A stretch of DNA of 64,000 bases, from NCBI GenBank assembly GCA_002163975.1, contig CP019636.1:807001-871000 (forward strand). The letters are read 5' to 3'. The translations under genes were made by a program, and so were the position numbers. The stretch is from Nostocales cyanobacterium HT-58-2. Lineage in GTDB: Bacteria; Cyanobacteriota; Cyanobacteriia; Cyanobacteriales; Nostocaceae. Numbering within the stretch: the first letter of the stretch is position 1; each line of letters begins with the position of its first letter. Under the pieces are notes generated by a model. The model had not been told where the DNA came from and ran no database searches. It saw only the letters and a list, made by a program, of their open reading frames with translations. Shown here piece by piece: positions 54,727 to 64,000 of this stretch.

Positions 54727-54777
54727 AAAACCAGCTATTAGCTTGTTTCTTTTTCAGCAATAGCTGATGCTGGTTTT
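54727..54777 (+). terminator. Second hairpin AAAACCAGC / GCTGGTTTT
   Basis: Copy of the 54241-54292 hairpin made by the 486-base duplication; one arm has lost bases, leaving nine perfect pairs. It sits between precursor 4 and the maturation genes. Confidence 0.45.
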
Positions 54778-54848
54778 CTCTGAGAGTAATTCTTCAAAAC
54801 TGCTGTAAAGATTTTGGGTTTTTTAAGTCCTTAGCAGGAGTATATTTC

Positions 54849-55937
54849 GTGAACTGCACAATGGATGATTACTTAAAAGTTGTTATTCCTCACCTTAAAC
54901 CTGAGTTAGTTACTCCCGATGCTTTATCTCACATTCGCACCTTAGCCCAAATCTTACCTCCATTTGCAACTGCTTTATTTGAATGTCGTCTGGGATCTGA
55001 TCAGTCTAGAGTGGACTTCCAAGTCAATTTCTCTTACTTAAGTCCGAGTCTACCAGAAACATTTTTGACTCATTCTGCATGGCAAGTTTTTCAGGAAATT
55101 AATCAAGAGCGGACTGAGCTAAAGTCTTACGTGTATCAAAGGGTGAAAGATATCTGGTTGGAATTTGACTTAGATAAGCATCTTTCAGAAGTTCCAGTTC
55201 CCTGTATTTTCCTAGCTATCAATGAGCAAACTGTCTGCAATTCTCAAGAAGTCATTGAGATAGCTTCTAAGCTACTTCAACATCCGGTTTCTTCAAGTTT
55301 TGAATCAAATTTGAGGCTTATCATTGATTGCCTACCTGTTAGGGCAGAAATTAGTCATATCGGAGCAATGTTGTCTCGTTCTGCCCAAGCAGTAAGAATT
55401 AATATTAGGAAAATTGATCCAGAGCAAGTGCTAGATTATCTCATGCAAATTGGCTGGACAGATTCAAGCAATACATTACAGCTTCTGCTCTCAGACTTAT
55501 CTAAGTTTGTAGACTATGTCAGATTGACTTGTGATGTGGGAGATACTATTTCACCCCAAATTGGTTTGGAATGTTTTCTGCAAAAGCAGCCTAAAAATGA
55601 ACTTCGTTGGCAATTATTTTTGGATTATTTAGTTGAAAAAGGGCTATGTACCCCAGCCAAGCAGAATGCCCTTTTAGCATGGCCAGGATTGTCTCAGAAA
55701 GCATCTCAGCCAGATATTTGGCCTCATAATCTTAATTCGGGTGATATGTTACTGGGTTCAAGGGCGTTTAGTATTTTCGGTAGAACACTCAACCATCTAA
55801 AAATTGTTTATAAACCAGATAGCTTGCTAGAAGCTAAAGCATATTTGGCATTTTTTCATGATTGGTTTGATGCTGATCTTTTAAATAGAGGAAACTTGCA
55901 AATAAGTAAGGACTACAGCGAACAACTTGTTTGCTAA
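54849..55937 (+). CDS. Unrecognised 362-residue protein of the RiPP locus
   Basis: Start at GTG 54849, eight bases after AGGAG; the ATG at 54861 would be too far away. Soluble, no signal peptide, no membrane segment. No known motif was found. The N-terminal half (DYLKVVIPHLKPELVTPDAL, FATALFECRLGSDQSRVDF) and a repeated aromatic/acidic pattern suggest an alpha/beta protein. The C-terminal half has SNTLQLLLSDLSKFVDYVRL, FLDYLVEKGLCTPAKQNALL and LNHLKIVYKPDSLLEAKAYL. It sits between the precursors and the radical SAM gene on the same strand. It may bind leader or core, or be a modifying enzyme. Context is the only evidence for a RiPP role. Confidence 0.8.
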   Translation: MNCTMDDYLKVVIPHLKPELVTPDALSHIRTLAQILPPFATALFECRLGSDQSRVDFQVNFSYLSPSLPETFLTHSAWQVFQEINQERTELKSYVYQRVKDIWLEFDLDKHLSEVPVPCIFLAINEQTVCNSQEVIEIASKLLQHPVSSSFESNLRLIIDCLPVRAEISHIGAMLSRSAQAVRINIRKIDPEQVLDYLMQIGWTDSSNTLQLLLSDLSKFVDYVRLTCDVGDTISPQIGLECFLQKQPKNELRWQLFLDYLVEKGLCTPAKQNALLAWPGLSQKASQPDIWPHNLNSGDMLLGSRAFSIFGRTLNHLKIVYKPDSLLEAKAYLAFFHDWFDADLLNRGNLQISKDYSEQLVC

Positions 55938-56058
55938 AAAGCAGACTATTGGATAGTTATTTCCATCACGCTGCACTCATGCCAAGAGTTCTAAATATCT
56001 ACCAAGAGTTCATAGTAACTACGAAAAATAATTTTAGCGCACAATTAAGGAGTCAATT

Positions 56059-57177
56059 ATGTTGAATAAAAACAAAACTTTTAATTCTCAATTCTCCTTC
56101 AATGACAGAATAACGATTGACCAAAATGGAAAGGTATTGGTTAATGATACGAGAAATGCGAATTTGAACAAGATAGCCACAGCATCAAATCGCAATTTTC
56201 ATCTGATTATATTACCTACAGAAAAATGTAACTTTCGCTGTACTTACTGTTATGAAGACTTTTCAGTAGGTAAGATGAAGAAAGAGACAATTCTTGGAAT
56301 TAAAGCATTACTTGATAAACGTTGTGCTGATTTAGATTATTTGTCCATTTCATGGTTTGGAGGAGAACCTCTCACTGCTAAAGATATTGTTTTAGAAATT
56401 TCTGAATATGCCATGTCATTAACGCAGAAATACCCCAAATTAACCTATAAAGGTGACATGACAACAAATGGATATTTACTAGATTACAATACGGCTACAG
56501 CCTTAGCAGATGTGGGAATGCGAAGTTATCAAATTTCTCTTGATGGACCACGGGAGATACATAACAAAAGTCGAATTCGTGCAGATGGAGGCAATACTTA
56601 CGACCGAATTTGGGCTAATTTACTCACAATTCGCGATAGTTCTATACCGGCTTCCGTTTTACTACGTATTCACTTTACTGTAGATACTCTGAACCTACTT
56701 GACCCACTCATTGAGGATATTAGAAAAGAATTTATTCATGATTCCAGATTTTCTGTTTTCTTCAAGGCAATTGAACAGCTAGGTGGACCTAACGATGCAT
56801 CAATAAAAGTGTTTTCTGAGGCAGAGAAAGAGAAAGCATTGAAATCTCTACAAACCAAGTTGTTTGGAGACAATTTGGCATCGCTACAAAATTTTTCCAC
56901 ATCAGATAATTATGTCTGTTATGCTTCACGCTCCAACTCTTTGGTGATTCGCTCTAATGGTGATGTAGGAAAGTGTACTGTTATTCTTTATGATGAACGG
57001 AATAAAATTGGTTCTTTACAGCCAGATGGTACGCTCAAGTTAATACCTGGTCGTCTTGCTCCCTGGCTGCGTGGTCTAGAAACTCTTGACCTTGCTACAT
57101 TAGGTTGTCCTCTGGTTAATCTGCCGTCTTTGAATGAAATCACTTCTAATTCACAAGAAAAAGTATTATCCAGGTGA
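56059..57177 (+). CDS. Radical SAM peptide maturase with shortened SPASM-like tail
   Basis: Enzyme of 372 residues. The SAM cluster motif is KCNFRCTYCYEDF (Cys57, Cys61, Cys64), followed by ISWFGGEPL (GGEP 101-104) and MTTNGYLLD. C-terminal Cys287, Cys306 and Cys350 lie in NYVCYAS, GDVGKCTV and LGCPLVN, as in the first half of a SPASM domain; the usual later CxxxC cysteines are absent, so the auxiliary cluster set is reduced. The ATG is preceded by AAGGAG. It lies 121 bases after the 362-residue gene. Peptide C-C, C-S or epimerisation chemistry on the Nif11 cores is expected from the family. Confidence 0.92.
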   Translation: MLNKNKTFNSQFSFNDRITIDQNGKVLVNDTRNANLNKIATASNRNFHLIILPTEKCNFRCTYCYEDFSVGKMKKETILGIKALLDKRCADLDYLSISWFGGEPLTAKDIVLEISEYAMSLTQKYPKLTYKGDMTTNGYLLDYNTATALADVGMRSYQISLDGPREIHNKSRIRADGGNTYDRIWANLLTIRDSSIPASVLLRIHFTVDTLNLLDPLIEDIRKEFIHDSRFSVFFKAIEQLGGPNDASIKVFSEAEKEKALKSLQTKLFGDNLASLQNFSTSDNYVCYASRSNSLVIRSNGDVGKCTVILYDERNKIGSLQPDGTLKLIPGRLAPWLRGLETLDLATLGCPLVNLPSLNEITSNSQEKVLSR

Positions 57178-57205
57178 GAAAAATACACGACTTCTGTGTT
57201 AGGGG

Positions 57206-57246
57206 GGGGTAAGGAGAAGCCACCCTTGGCGGCTTCTCCTTACCCC
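57206..57246. repeat. 16-base-pair hairpin before asnB, element 1
   Basis: GGGGTAAGGAGAAGCC (57206-57221), nine-base loop, GGCTTCTCCTTACCCC (57231-57246), then TTTT. Strong enough to terminate the radical SAM message. A close relative in opposite orientation lies after asnB at 59846-59884. Confidence 0.75.
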
Positions 57247-57299
57247 TTTTGTAGTGAACTAAAGTTAACAACCAAAGAAAACAGGAAGGTGGAAAAGTA

Positions 57300-59222
57300 A
57301 TGTGTGGATTTGCAGGTTTCGTAACTAGTGGAATCCAATTGTACCAGAATGCACAACGCCTTAATATTTTGACCCAAATGAGCGAGCAATTGTCTCAAAG
57401 AGGTCCAGATGACGAGCAGTTGTTTGACTCCGAACACTTATCTCTAGTATTCAGACGCTTATCAATCATAGACGTTGCTGGAGGAAAGCAGCCAATTTGG
57501 AATCAACAGCAAACGATGTTCGTAGTTTGTAATGGGGAAATTTATAATTACAAAGAGCTACGCTCACAATTGGATTCTAAGTATCATTTTTGCAGTCATT
57601 CCGATGCAGAAGTGGTTTTGCACTTATATACAGAACGCGGTATAGAAGCACTTGATCAGTTGAATGGTATGTTTGCACTTGCTATTTGGGATACCCAAAA
57701 GCAAGAATTAATTTTGGCACGCGATCGCTTAGGCATCAAACCCTTGTACTATTGTCAAGTCGGCTCGCAACTTATATTTGGCTCCACATTAACATCGTTA
57801 TTGGTACATCCAGATACTCCTAACATACCCCAATGGCAGGATAAAACAAATTTAAGTGCATCTACATCCTATGTTCAAGGAATCAAAAGATTACCAGGCG
57901 GACATTATTTAACCTACAACGCTCAACAGGCGACTATTGATGTGAGATGTTATTGGGAATTGAGTAACTATTTCGTAACTGAACCACAACAAGACTATCG
58001 TCAACCCCAAGATTACATTACAGAGTACCGCGAACTGTTTGCTGACAGTGTGAAAAAACAGTTGATGAGCGATGTACCTGTGGGAGCTTTTTTGAGCGGT
58101 GGTCTTGATTCGAGTGCAATTGTAGCAGCTGCAAGTCAATACAAAAAAGATTTACATTGTTTTACAATGGTTTCTGATTTTTCCTTAGAAGTTGGAGATG
58201 CCCAAACAGCACGTGACCTGTGTGATTATCTAAACTTACCCTTTCATCCTGTTTGGTTTGACCCAGAGAAATTTCTAGAAACCATCAATTTTTCTTTAGA
58301 AAAATTTGAATATTTTATTTGGTTAATAGATGCCCCGGTAATTTATATAGAATTCATGTTAAAGTATGAGCTTCACCGCTATGCCAAAACTCTGATACCT
58401 GAGTTGAAGGTGATTTTGTTAGGACAGGGTTCTGATGAATTTGCAGGAGGTTATTCAACTCCAGAAGATCAAATCCAATCAGACTGGAATAGTTTCAGCA
58501 GTAATTTGACTCAAACAGAGCAAAAGTTAAGTAAACTCAAAAAGCCGACGAATTTAAAAGATGGGTCATATTTGTTTGACTTATTGGGAGAGGAGTTAAC
58601 ATCTTTACCATCAGAGTGTACTGCTTTCCAAAGAGAAATGTTACGGCGCATCCTAAACCTACAACAATACAATCTCTGGCACGAAGACAGAAGTTCTTCC
58701 GGTCAAGGTATCGAAGCTCGCGTTCCTTTTTTGGATCATCGTCTGGTAGAATACTTGGCGGCAATTCCACCCAATATGCAACAAATTCTGTTTTGGGATA
58801 AGAAAATTATCCGAGAAATGGCAAGACAGTGGCTACCAGACACCATAGCATACCGAAAAAAATCTTACGTAATGGAACCGCTTAGTTGGCAAAAAATAAA
58901 GTATAAAATGTTGGTTTCGATTTTTGATAAGTTTCAGGAAAAATATCAAGCGCTAAGTGGTTTTGAGAATTTTCGGTTAATAAAGTCTAAATTGCAAGTC
59001 TGGTTCACCGAAGCTAATGTCAATGATAAAAAGGGAATTCAGACTACAGATAAGTTGTTAGATGCTATGGCAATGATGGTATTTAAAAACCTTTGTTTGA
59101 ATCGGTGCTCTGAAGTTTCAATTAGTGATTTCAAAGGGCGATCGCTTCTAAAAGAACTTCATAACTTTGAACCAAAATACACTGCTAGAGTAGGGGAAAT
59201 ATGCAAGCAAGCTGCGTACTGA
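57300..59222 (+). CDS. asnB: Asparagine synthetase-like glutamine amidotransferase
   Basis: Enzyme of 640 residues with the AsnB two-domain layout. An N-terminal class II glutaminase has Cys2 (MCGFAGF), RLSIIDVAGGKQP and CNGEIYNY. The synthetase half has the PPi-loop SGGLDSS (266-272), GSDEFAGGY and GIEARVPFLDHRLVEYL. All key residues appear present, so ammonia transfer to an activated carboxylate is expected. In RiPP loci AsnB-like enzymes can act on peptide side chains, for example ring closure in lasso peptides; no lasso B protein is here, so amidation of a core Asp is one possibility. Housekeeping asparagine synthesis cannot be excluded. It lies between two matching hairpins. Confidence 0.9.
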   Translation: MCGFAGFVTSGIQLYQNAQRLNILTQMSEQLSQRGPDDEQLFDSEHLSLVFRRLSIIDVAGGKQPIWNQQQTMFVVCNGEIYNYKELRSQLDSKYHFCSHSDAEVVLHLYTERGIEALDQLNGMFALAIWDTQKQELILARDRLGIKPLYYCQVGSQLIFGSTLTSLLVHPDTPNIPQWQDKTNLSASTSYVQGIKRLPGGHYLTYNAQQATIDVRCYWELSNYFVTEPQQDYRQPQDYITEYRELFADSVKKQLMSDVPVGAFLSGGLDSSAIVAAASQYKKDLHCFTMVSDFSLEVGDAQTARDLCDYLNLPFHPVWFDPEKFLETINFSLEKFEYFIWLIDAPVIYIEFMLKYELHRYAKTLIPELKVILLGQGSDEFAGGYSTPEDQIQSDWNSFSSNLTQTEQKLSKLKKPTNLKDGSYLFDLLGEELTSLPSECTAFQREMLRRILNLQQYNLWHEDRSSSGQGIEARVPFLDHRLVEYLAAIPPNMQQILFWDKKIIREMARQWLPDTIAYRKKSYVMEPLSWQKIKYKMLVSIFDKFQEKYQALSGFENFRLIKSKLQVWFTEANVNDKKGIQTTDKLLDAMAMMVFKNLCLNRCSEVSISDFKGRSLLKELHNFEPKYTARVGEICKQAAY

Positions 59223-59467
59223 AGAATAATTACTGACAATTGTCTGTTTGACATACTCCTCCGAAAAAGAGCTAGATTTATTGTGTAGCAAAACTTTGAG
59301 GGCTGTTTAGTACATTTGCACAGGGGGAAGTTCAGATTAAAGCTGCGATGCATTGAGATATTTCAGTCTGTTGCTAACGATAATAAACGAAACCCTTCAC
59401 TAGCCTCTAAGAGGTTGTTTGAAAAGTGATTGGCTGTAATTTTAAGCACTTATTGATTCCCTCCACC

Positions 59468-59513
59468 CCCTGAAAAAGGGGGAAAGAGTTCTTAAAGTCC
59501 CCCTTTTTCAGGG
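59468..59513. repeat. Palindrome CCCTGAAAAAGGGGGA / TCCCCCTTTTTCAGGG
   Basis: Perfect 16-base arms with a 14-base loop. Resembles dispersed Nostocales palindromes; may terminate asnB transcription. Confidence 0.65.
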
Positions 59514-59845
59514 CAGGGCTGTTTCATTCGTTAAGGAGGGATAATTTGTCAATATCGTTAGTGATAATTTTTGGGACATAAGTTATGGAAAACCTATATT
59601 TTGACCCAAGAAATTCAATTTTTATTCAAAAAAAAACTACAGTGACCGCTAACAGAAATTATTGACAGTATGAGCTTTTGAAAGAATGAAAAAGCCCTGC
59701 TTTTTAAGGAAAATCTATAACATTTTGCTCCCAATTACAGGACTTTTAAAACATCCTCTTAAACATTTTTTTGACTGAATCAGTTAATTCTATCAACACT
59801 CCAAATACCCAAAAATTGTTCTCCTAATTGAACTTACTACAAAAG

Positions 59846-59884
59846 GGATAAGGAGAAGCCACCAAGGGCGGCTTCTCCTTATCC
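59846..59884. repeat. 15-base-pair hairpin after asnB, element 2
   Basis: GGATAAGGAGAAGCC (59846-59860), nine-base loop, GGCTTCTCCTTATCC (59870-59884). Its loop ACCAAGGGC is close to the reverse complement of the element-1 loop ACCCTTGGC, so the two are inverted relatives flanking asnB. Confidence 0.7.
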
Positions 59885-60115
59885 TTTCTAATAATGATTA
59901 TTATTTTAAGTGGTGATTTTATTGCTTGGAAGTCCCTATACTGGATAGAAAGTGTCAACAAGTCATCATTTTGTTACGTTTAGTTTGAAAGGTGAGAAAA
60001 AGTATTATAAGCTCTCACATGGAGGGGAGTTTGGTTGCTCTTTGACCAGAATCAAGATTAATCATCCTAAGCGCTCTAGTTAACTCTATGCAGGCTCAAG
60101 GGGAAGCCATGAGAA

Positions 60116-61558
60116 ATGACTGTTGAGGAAGCACTAGCTATTGTGGATACAGTTCTGTACCCAAAGCATTTAAGTGATGTCCAAGAGCTAGTGTTTCGTG
60201 GGGTTTGGGAAAGGCAAACTTACGAACAAATTGCTATAGGTTGCAGTTATGACACAGATTATATCAAGCAAGTTGGCTCCCAATTATGGCAAGTCCTTAG
60301 TCGGGCATTTGACGAAAAGGTGACTAAAAGTAATTGCCACTCTGTACTGAGGAGAAGAGCGTCACAAGTACAAACAACCTTTGTACCGTCAAACAACACT
60401 TATGGTAACGCAAGTACTTCTTATCCTCAGATAGATCAGCAGAGGCGCGAGTTAATAAATAAACATGACGAACACAGAGGAAACGACAAACAGAGGCAGT
60501 CAGGAAATCAACCCCAGGTTAATTTTGACTTTTTAGAATTTCCCAGTGGTCCGGTACCACTTGATTCTTTCTTTTATATTCAGCGTCCTCCGATAGAAGA
60601 ACGCACTTATACACAAATCAGTAAACCAGGGAGCTTAATCCGCATCAAAGCACCCAGGCAGATGGGTAAAACATCCCTGCTTCAAAGAATTATGGCTCAT
60701 GCGAGACAAGTCGGTTTACGTACAGTATTGCTAAGTTTACAACGAGTAGATAGCACTATTTTCAATAGCTTGGATAAATTTTTAAGGTGGTTTTGTGCCA
60801 ATATTAGTCGGCAGTTAAACATAGAGCCGAAACTAGATAATTATTGGGATGAGGATATTGGTAGTAAAATCAGCTGTACATTATATTTCCAAGAATTTTT
60901 GCTGCCAGCAATTGACGCTCCTGTTATCTTAGCTTTAGACGAGGTGAATCGGATTTTCGAGTATCCAGCAATTTCTAGTGATTTTTTACCGTTGCTGCGT
61001 TCTTGGTATGAAGACGCTTGCGAACTAGATATCTGGCAAAAGCTGCGATTGGTCGTAGTCCATGCCACTGAAGCTTATATCCCGTTAGATATTAATCAAT
61101 CTCCTTTCAACGTAGGGCTATCAATTCAGTTACCGGAATTTAGTTTAGAGCAAGTGCAGGATTTGGCGATACGTCATGGCTTGGATTGGGCAAAAGGCAA
61201 GATGGGCGCGGAAAAATTGGCTCCCCTGATTGCTATGATTGGTGGTCATCCATATCTAGTACGTGTCGCACTTTATCAATTAGCACGTCGAGAGATCAGC
61301 CTAGAACAGCTATTACAAGATGCTCCCACCATTGCTGGAATTTATGGTAGCTACTTGCGTCATCACCTAGCAAATCTCCAAGGACATATTGATTTGGCAG
61401 AAGCACTCAAACGGGTTGTTACAGCACCAGCAAGTGTGCAATTAGAAGCAATCACTGCCTATAAATTAGAAAGCATGGGTTTGGTAAAACTTGAGGGAAA
61501 TCAGGCGATACCAAGTTGTGAATTGTATCGAATATATTTCCGTGAGCAATTGGGCTAA
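60116..61558 (+). CDS. HTH-AAA_35 ATPase, second paralogue
   Basis: Protein of 480 residues, same architecture as 41618-43060: an HTH-like N-terminus ([40 protein letters not shown]), a polar linker (about 80-140) and an AAA_35 domain with P-loop [14 protein letters not shown] and [12 protein letters not shown]. The linker and N-terminus differ clearly from the paralogue while a central tract is identical in DNA. It is followed after five bases by the AAA_35-WD40 gene, so the two form a unit. Confidence 0.87.
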   Translation: MTVEEALAIVDTVLYPKHLSDVQELVFRGVWERQTYEQIAIGCSYDTDYIKQVGSQLWQVLSRAFDEKVTKSNCHSVLRRRASQVQTTFVPSNNTYGNASTSYPQIDQQRRELINKHDEHRGNDKQRQSGNQPQVNFDFLEFPSGPVPLDSFFYIQRPPIEERTYTQISKPGSLIRIKAPRQMGKTSLLQRIMAHARQVGLRTVLLSLQRVDSTIFNSLDKFLRWFCANISRQLNIEPKLDNYWDEDIGSKISCTLYFQEFLLPAIDAPVILALDEVNRIFEYPAISSDFLPLLRSWYEDACELDIWQKLRLVVVHATEAYIPLDINQSPFNVGLSIQLPEFSLEQVQDLAIRHGLDWAKGKMGAEKLAPLIAMIGGHPYLVRVALYQLARREISLEQLLQDAPTIAGIYGSYLRHHLANLQGHIDLAEALKRVVTAPASVQLEAITAYKLESMGLVKLEGNQAIPSCELYRIYFREQLG

Positions 61559-61563
61559 GGGTT

Positions 61564-64000
61564 ATGAGCAAGTACGAATATCAAGTCGGCGGTAGTCTCA
61601 AAACCGATGCTCCTACCTATGTGGAACGGCAAGCAGATGTTGAACTCTATGATGCCTTGATGAGAGGTGAGTTTTGTTTTGTGTTTAGCTCTAGACAGAT
61701 GGGCAAGTCTAGCTTACGTTTACGCACAAGACATCGATTGGAACAATCAGGTTTTAGCTGTGCTTCTATTGATATGACCCGCATTGGTAGCACAGATATC
61801 ACTCCTGCTCAGTGGTATAAGGGCGTAGTTGTTGATTTATTAAGGGGTTTCAATCTTTTAGGAGAAGTTAGTATCAAAAATTGGTGGAATGAGCGAGAAG
61901 ATTTATCTCCTCTGCAACGATTAAGTCAGTTTATTGAAGACATTTTATTAGTCAAAGTCAAGAGTGAAAAAATTTTTATCTTTGTTGATGAAATTGATAG
62001 CGTTCTTAGCTTGAATTTCCCAGTTGGTAATTTTTTTGCTCTGATTCGCTCTTGTTACAACCTACGAGCAGAAAATCCAGAATACAACCGTCTGACTTGG
62101 GCTCTGTTTGGAGTAGCAACGCCCTCAGATTTAATGACTGACCATAACAGCACACCATTTAATATTGGTAAATCTATTGATTTGCAAGGTTTTAAGTTAT
62201 CAGAGATTCAGCCACTAGCTGCAGGTTTAGAGGAGAAAGTGGCTAATCCTATGGCAGTTTTGAAAGAAATCTTGACATGGACCGATGGTCAGCCATTTCT
62301 CACTCAAAAGCTGTGTGAAATTGTGGTTCAGGAAAGATACCGTGGGACAACAAATGGCTTACAGGAGTTTGCAAGCCTAGAAACCGAAGACCGTTACAAG
62401 TTAGATTACCATTTGCCTATTGTTAATTATCATCTCATCAGTATTTATTACCAATTTCCTTCGTTCATCTTAGAAAAGCTAGTGCAAACGCATATTCTTG
62501 AAAATTGGGAAGCCAATGATGAGCCAGAGCATTTAAAGACTATTCGCGATCGCCTGCTTAGAGATGAGCAACGTGCTGGGGGACTACTGCGACTCTATCA
62601 GCAAATCTTACAAGGGGTTGAGATTCCGGTCAACGACTCAAAGGAGCAAATTGAACTGCTGTTGTCGGGATTGGTGGATAAGCAGCAAGGACATCTGAAG
62701 GTCAAAAATCGCATTTATCAAGAGATTTTTAACCAAGTATGGGTAGAAAAACAATTAGCGAAATTGCGACCTTATTCTCAACCATTGGATGCTTGGATAA
62801 CCTCAGAGTGCCGTGACTCTTCACGGTTATTGCGTGGGCAAGCCCTACGTGAAGCGCAGGCTTGGTCAGTTGGCAAAAGTTTGAGCGATTTGGATTATCA
62901 GTTTTTAGCGGCTAGCCAGGAGTTTGATAGGCGAGAAGTTGAGACCAAGTTAGAAGCAGAACGGACCAAGGAAGTTAAAGCCCGATTGCTTCAAGAGCAA
63001 AAAGCTGCCCAAGTGCAAAGATTACTTCTCGGTGCGGTGAGTTTGGCATTAGCGATCGCTCTAGGTTTGGGGGTGGCAGCTTTCTTCCAGTACCGCAAAG
63101 CACTCCTGAGTGAAATTAAAGCAATTGCGACATCTTCTGAAGCCCTCTTTGCCTCAAATAAAAGATTAGATGCACTCATACAAGCCCTAAGAGCAAGGCA
63201 AAAATTGCAAAGTCTCGGTTGGGTGGACGCAGACATTCAAATTGAGGTTGAATCGGTGTTACGCCAGGCAATTTATGGTGTGAGAGAGTACAACCGCTTG
63301 TCTGGGCATAGTGCTGGGGTGAACTCAATTGCAACCACCCCTGATGCAAAGATGATTGCCTCGGGAAGTGCAGACAACACCATAAAACTCTGGCAGCCAG
63401 ACGGTACATTACTAAATACCCTTGTAGGTCATACCGACGCAGTTGAGGGAGTTGCCATCAGCCCTGATGGGAAGATGATTGCTTCGGCAAGCGCAGATAA
63501 CACCGTCAAACTCTGGCAGCCAGACGGTAAACTACTACGCACACTAGAAGGGCATAGCGATGTCGTTAAGGGAGTTGCCATCAGCCCTGATGGGAAAATC
63601 ATCGCCTCAGCAAGTCGAGACAACACGGTTAAACTCTGGCAAGCCAACGGCAAGTTACTAACCACTCTGTCTGGACATAACGCTGGAGTAAACGCAGTTT
63701 CATTCAGCCCTAACGGAAAGATAATCGCCTCAGCAAGTCGGGATAATACGGTTAAACTCTGGCAACCAGACGGCAAGTTGGTAACTACCCTCAGAGGGCA
63801 TAACGATGCAGTTGAGGGAGTTGCCATTAGCCCTGACGGGAAAACCATCGCCTCAGCAAGTCGGGATAACACAGTTAAACTCTGGCGCCCAGATGGCACT
63901 TTAATACGGACACTTGCAGGACACAGCGATGCAGTCAAGGGAGTTGTTTTCGCTCTCAATGGAAAACTCGTTATTTCAGTAAGTCGGGATAATACCGTCA
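61564..64000 (+). CDS. AAA_35-WD40 signalling protein, 3' end outside window
   Basis: Starts at ATG 61564 and is open to the window end (812 codons seen). The N-terminal AAA_35 domain has P-loop [14 protein letters not shown] and [14 protein letters not shown] (Walker B). The conserved [17 protein letters not shown] and [21 protein letters not shown] blocks follow. A coiled region leads to a membrane helix (about 485-507), then WD40 repeats from about residue 578. At least six repeats of 41 residues are present, each with a SPDGK-IASAS-DNTVKLW pattern. The repeats are nearly identical, implying recent amplification. STAND-like membrane-bound switch with a beta-propeller sensor; ligand unknown. 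Completes the pair with the 60116 gene. Confidence 0.92.
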   Translation, partial: MSKYEYQVGGSLKTDAPTYVERQADVELYDALMRGEFCFVFSSRQMGKSSLRLRTRHRLEQSGFSCASIDMTRIGSTDITPAQWYKGVVVDLLRGFNLLGEVSIKNWWNEREDLSPLQRLSQFIEDILLVKVKSEKIFIFVDEIDSVLSLNFPVGNFFALIRSCYNLRAENPEYNRLTWALFGVATPSDLMTDHNSTPFNIGKSIDLQGFKLSEIQPLAAGLEEKVANPMAVLKEILTWTDGQPFLTQKLCEIVVQERYRGTTNGLQEFASLETEDRYKLDYHLPIVNYHLISIYYQFPSFILEKLVQTHILENWEANDEPEHLKTIRDRLLRDEQRAGGLLRLYQQILQGVEIPVNDSKEQIELLLSGLVDKQQGHLKVKNRIYQEIFNQVWVEKQLAKLRPYSQPLDAWITSECRDSSRLLRGQALREAQAWSVGKSLSDLDYQFLAASQEFDRREVETKLEAERTKEVKARLLQEQKAAQVQRLLLGAVSLALAIALGLGVAAFFQYRKALLSEIKAIATSSEALFASNKRLDALIQALRARQKLQSLGWVDADIQIEVESVLRQAIYGVREYNRLSGHSAGVNSIATTPDAKMIASGSADNTIKLWQPDGTLLNTLVGHTDAVEGVAISPDGKMIASASADNTVKLWQPDGKLLRTLEGHSDVVKGVAISPDGKIIASASRDNTVKLWQANGKLLTTLSGHNAGVNAVSFSPNGKIIASASRDNTVKLWQPDGKLVTTLRGHNDAVEGVAISPDGKTIASASRDNTVKLWRPDGTLIRTLAGHSDAVKGVVFALNGKLVISVSRDNTV

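Larger units (their letters stand above)
59223..60115. other. Intergenic region with hairpins and a regulatory-like element
   Basis: About 890 bases without a gene. Contains a 16-base-pair hairpin (59468-59513), the second asnB-flanking hairpin (59846-59884), and GTGAGAAAAAGTATTATAAG followed by CTCTCAC at 59992-60017, which shares TGAGAAAAAGTAT with the RiPP promoter region. Confidence 0.5.

Noticed and set aside
57300..59222. Lasso-peptide cyclase reading of the AsnB-like gene
   Set aside because: No lasso leader peptidase or RRE protein nearby, and precursors are Nif11 type with double-Gly leaders.

Overview
The window looks like chromosome from a filamentous, probably heterocyst-forming cyanobacterium (Nostocales). 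Reasons: many HIP1 octamers (GCGATCGC); cyanobacterial families such as DUF1830, DUF928, CHAT, CHASE2 and AAA_35/WD40 proteins; PEP-CTERM and RTX exoproteins; GC-rich palindromic intergenic repeats; and Nif11/NHLM peptide secretion. No rRNA, tRNA or CRISPR array was recognised.

Layout. 1-913: end of an IS5-like transposase. 1370-1753: small exported protein of unknown function. 2646-6494: pstS-pstC-pstA-pstB phosphate importer. 6664-9889 (minus): a flavoprotein overlapping a remote LodA-like candidate quinocofactor oxidase. 10401-11609: mtnD-mtnB of methionine salvage, meeting a truncated GFA gene. 12649-14830: ParA-like ATPase and CHAT protease-like protein. 14850-23946 (minus): DUF928 and CHASE2 proteins, a PP2C/RsbW/STAS partner-switching set, glgX, a second STAS, DUF1830 and an AGE-family epimerase. 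24097-39913 (minus): an accessory oxidative-metabolism island with an epoxide-hydrolase-like enzyme, DJ-1/PfpI protein, multicopper oxidase with FG-GAP repeats, FMN reductase, MFS exporter, cupin-CHRD-RTX protein, PEP-CTERM protein, a 1095-residue CMD-EthD-VOC-SRPBCC-SnoaL fusion, and its split paralogues. 41618-43060 and 60116-64000: AAA_35 ATPases, the last with WD40 repeats.

The most interesting part is 43440-59222, a two-armed RiPP locus. The minus arm runs from a haem-sensor protein through a ParA ATPase, a cyclic-nucleotide-binding protein and an HlyD adaptor to a C39 peptidase/ABC exporter and an NHLM ABC exporter. The plus arm carries four tandem Nif11-leader precursors with short Cys-containing cores, an unrecognised 362-residue protein, a radical SAM enzyme with a shortened SPASM-like tail, and an asparagine-synthetase-like enzyme between two matching hairpins. 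Each core has an aromatic-x-Asp/Asn triplet just before the first Cys, which suggests but does not prove cyclophane (triceptide-like) chemistry. One precursor has lost the first part of its leader. Tandem-duplication junctions are readable in the DNA. Inverted TATGAAAAAGTGA elements lie between the two arms.

The 12-22 kb signalling region and the RiPP exporter operon both contain a ParA-like ATPase and a membrane sensor with the same C-terminal DYFQ-type motif. This points to a shared, unnamed signalling module. All function statements rest on motif recognition by eye; no searches were run.
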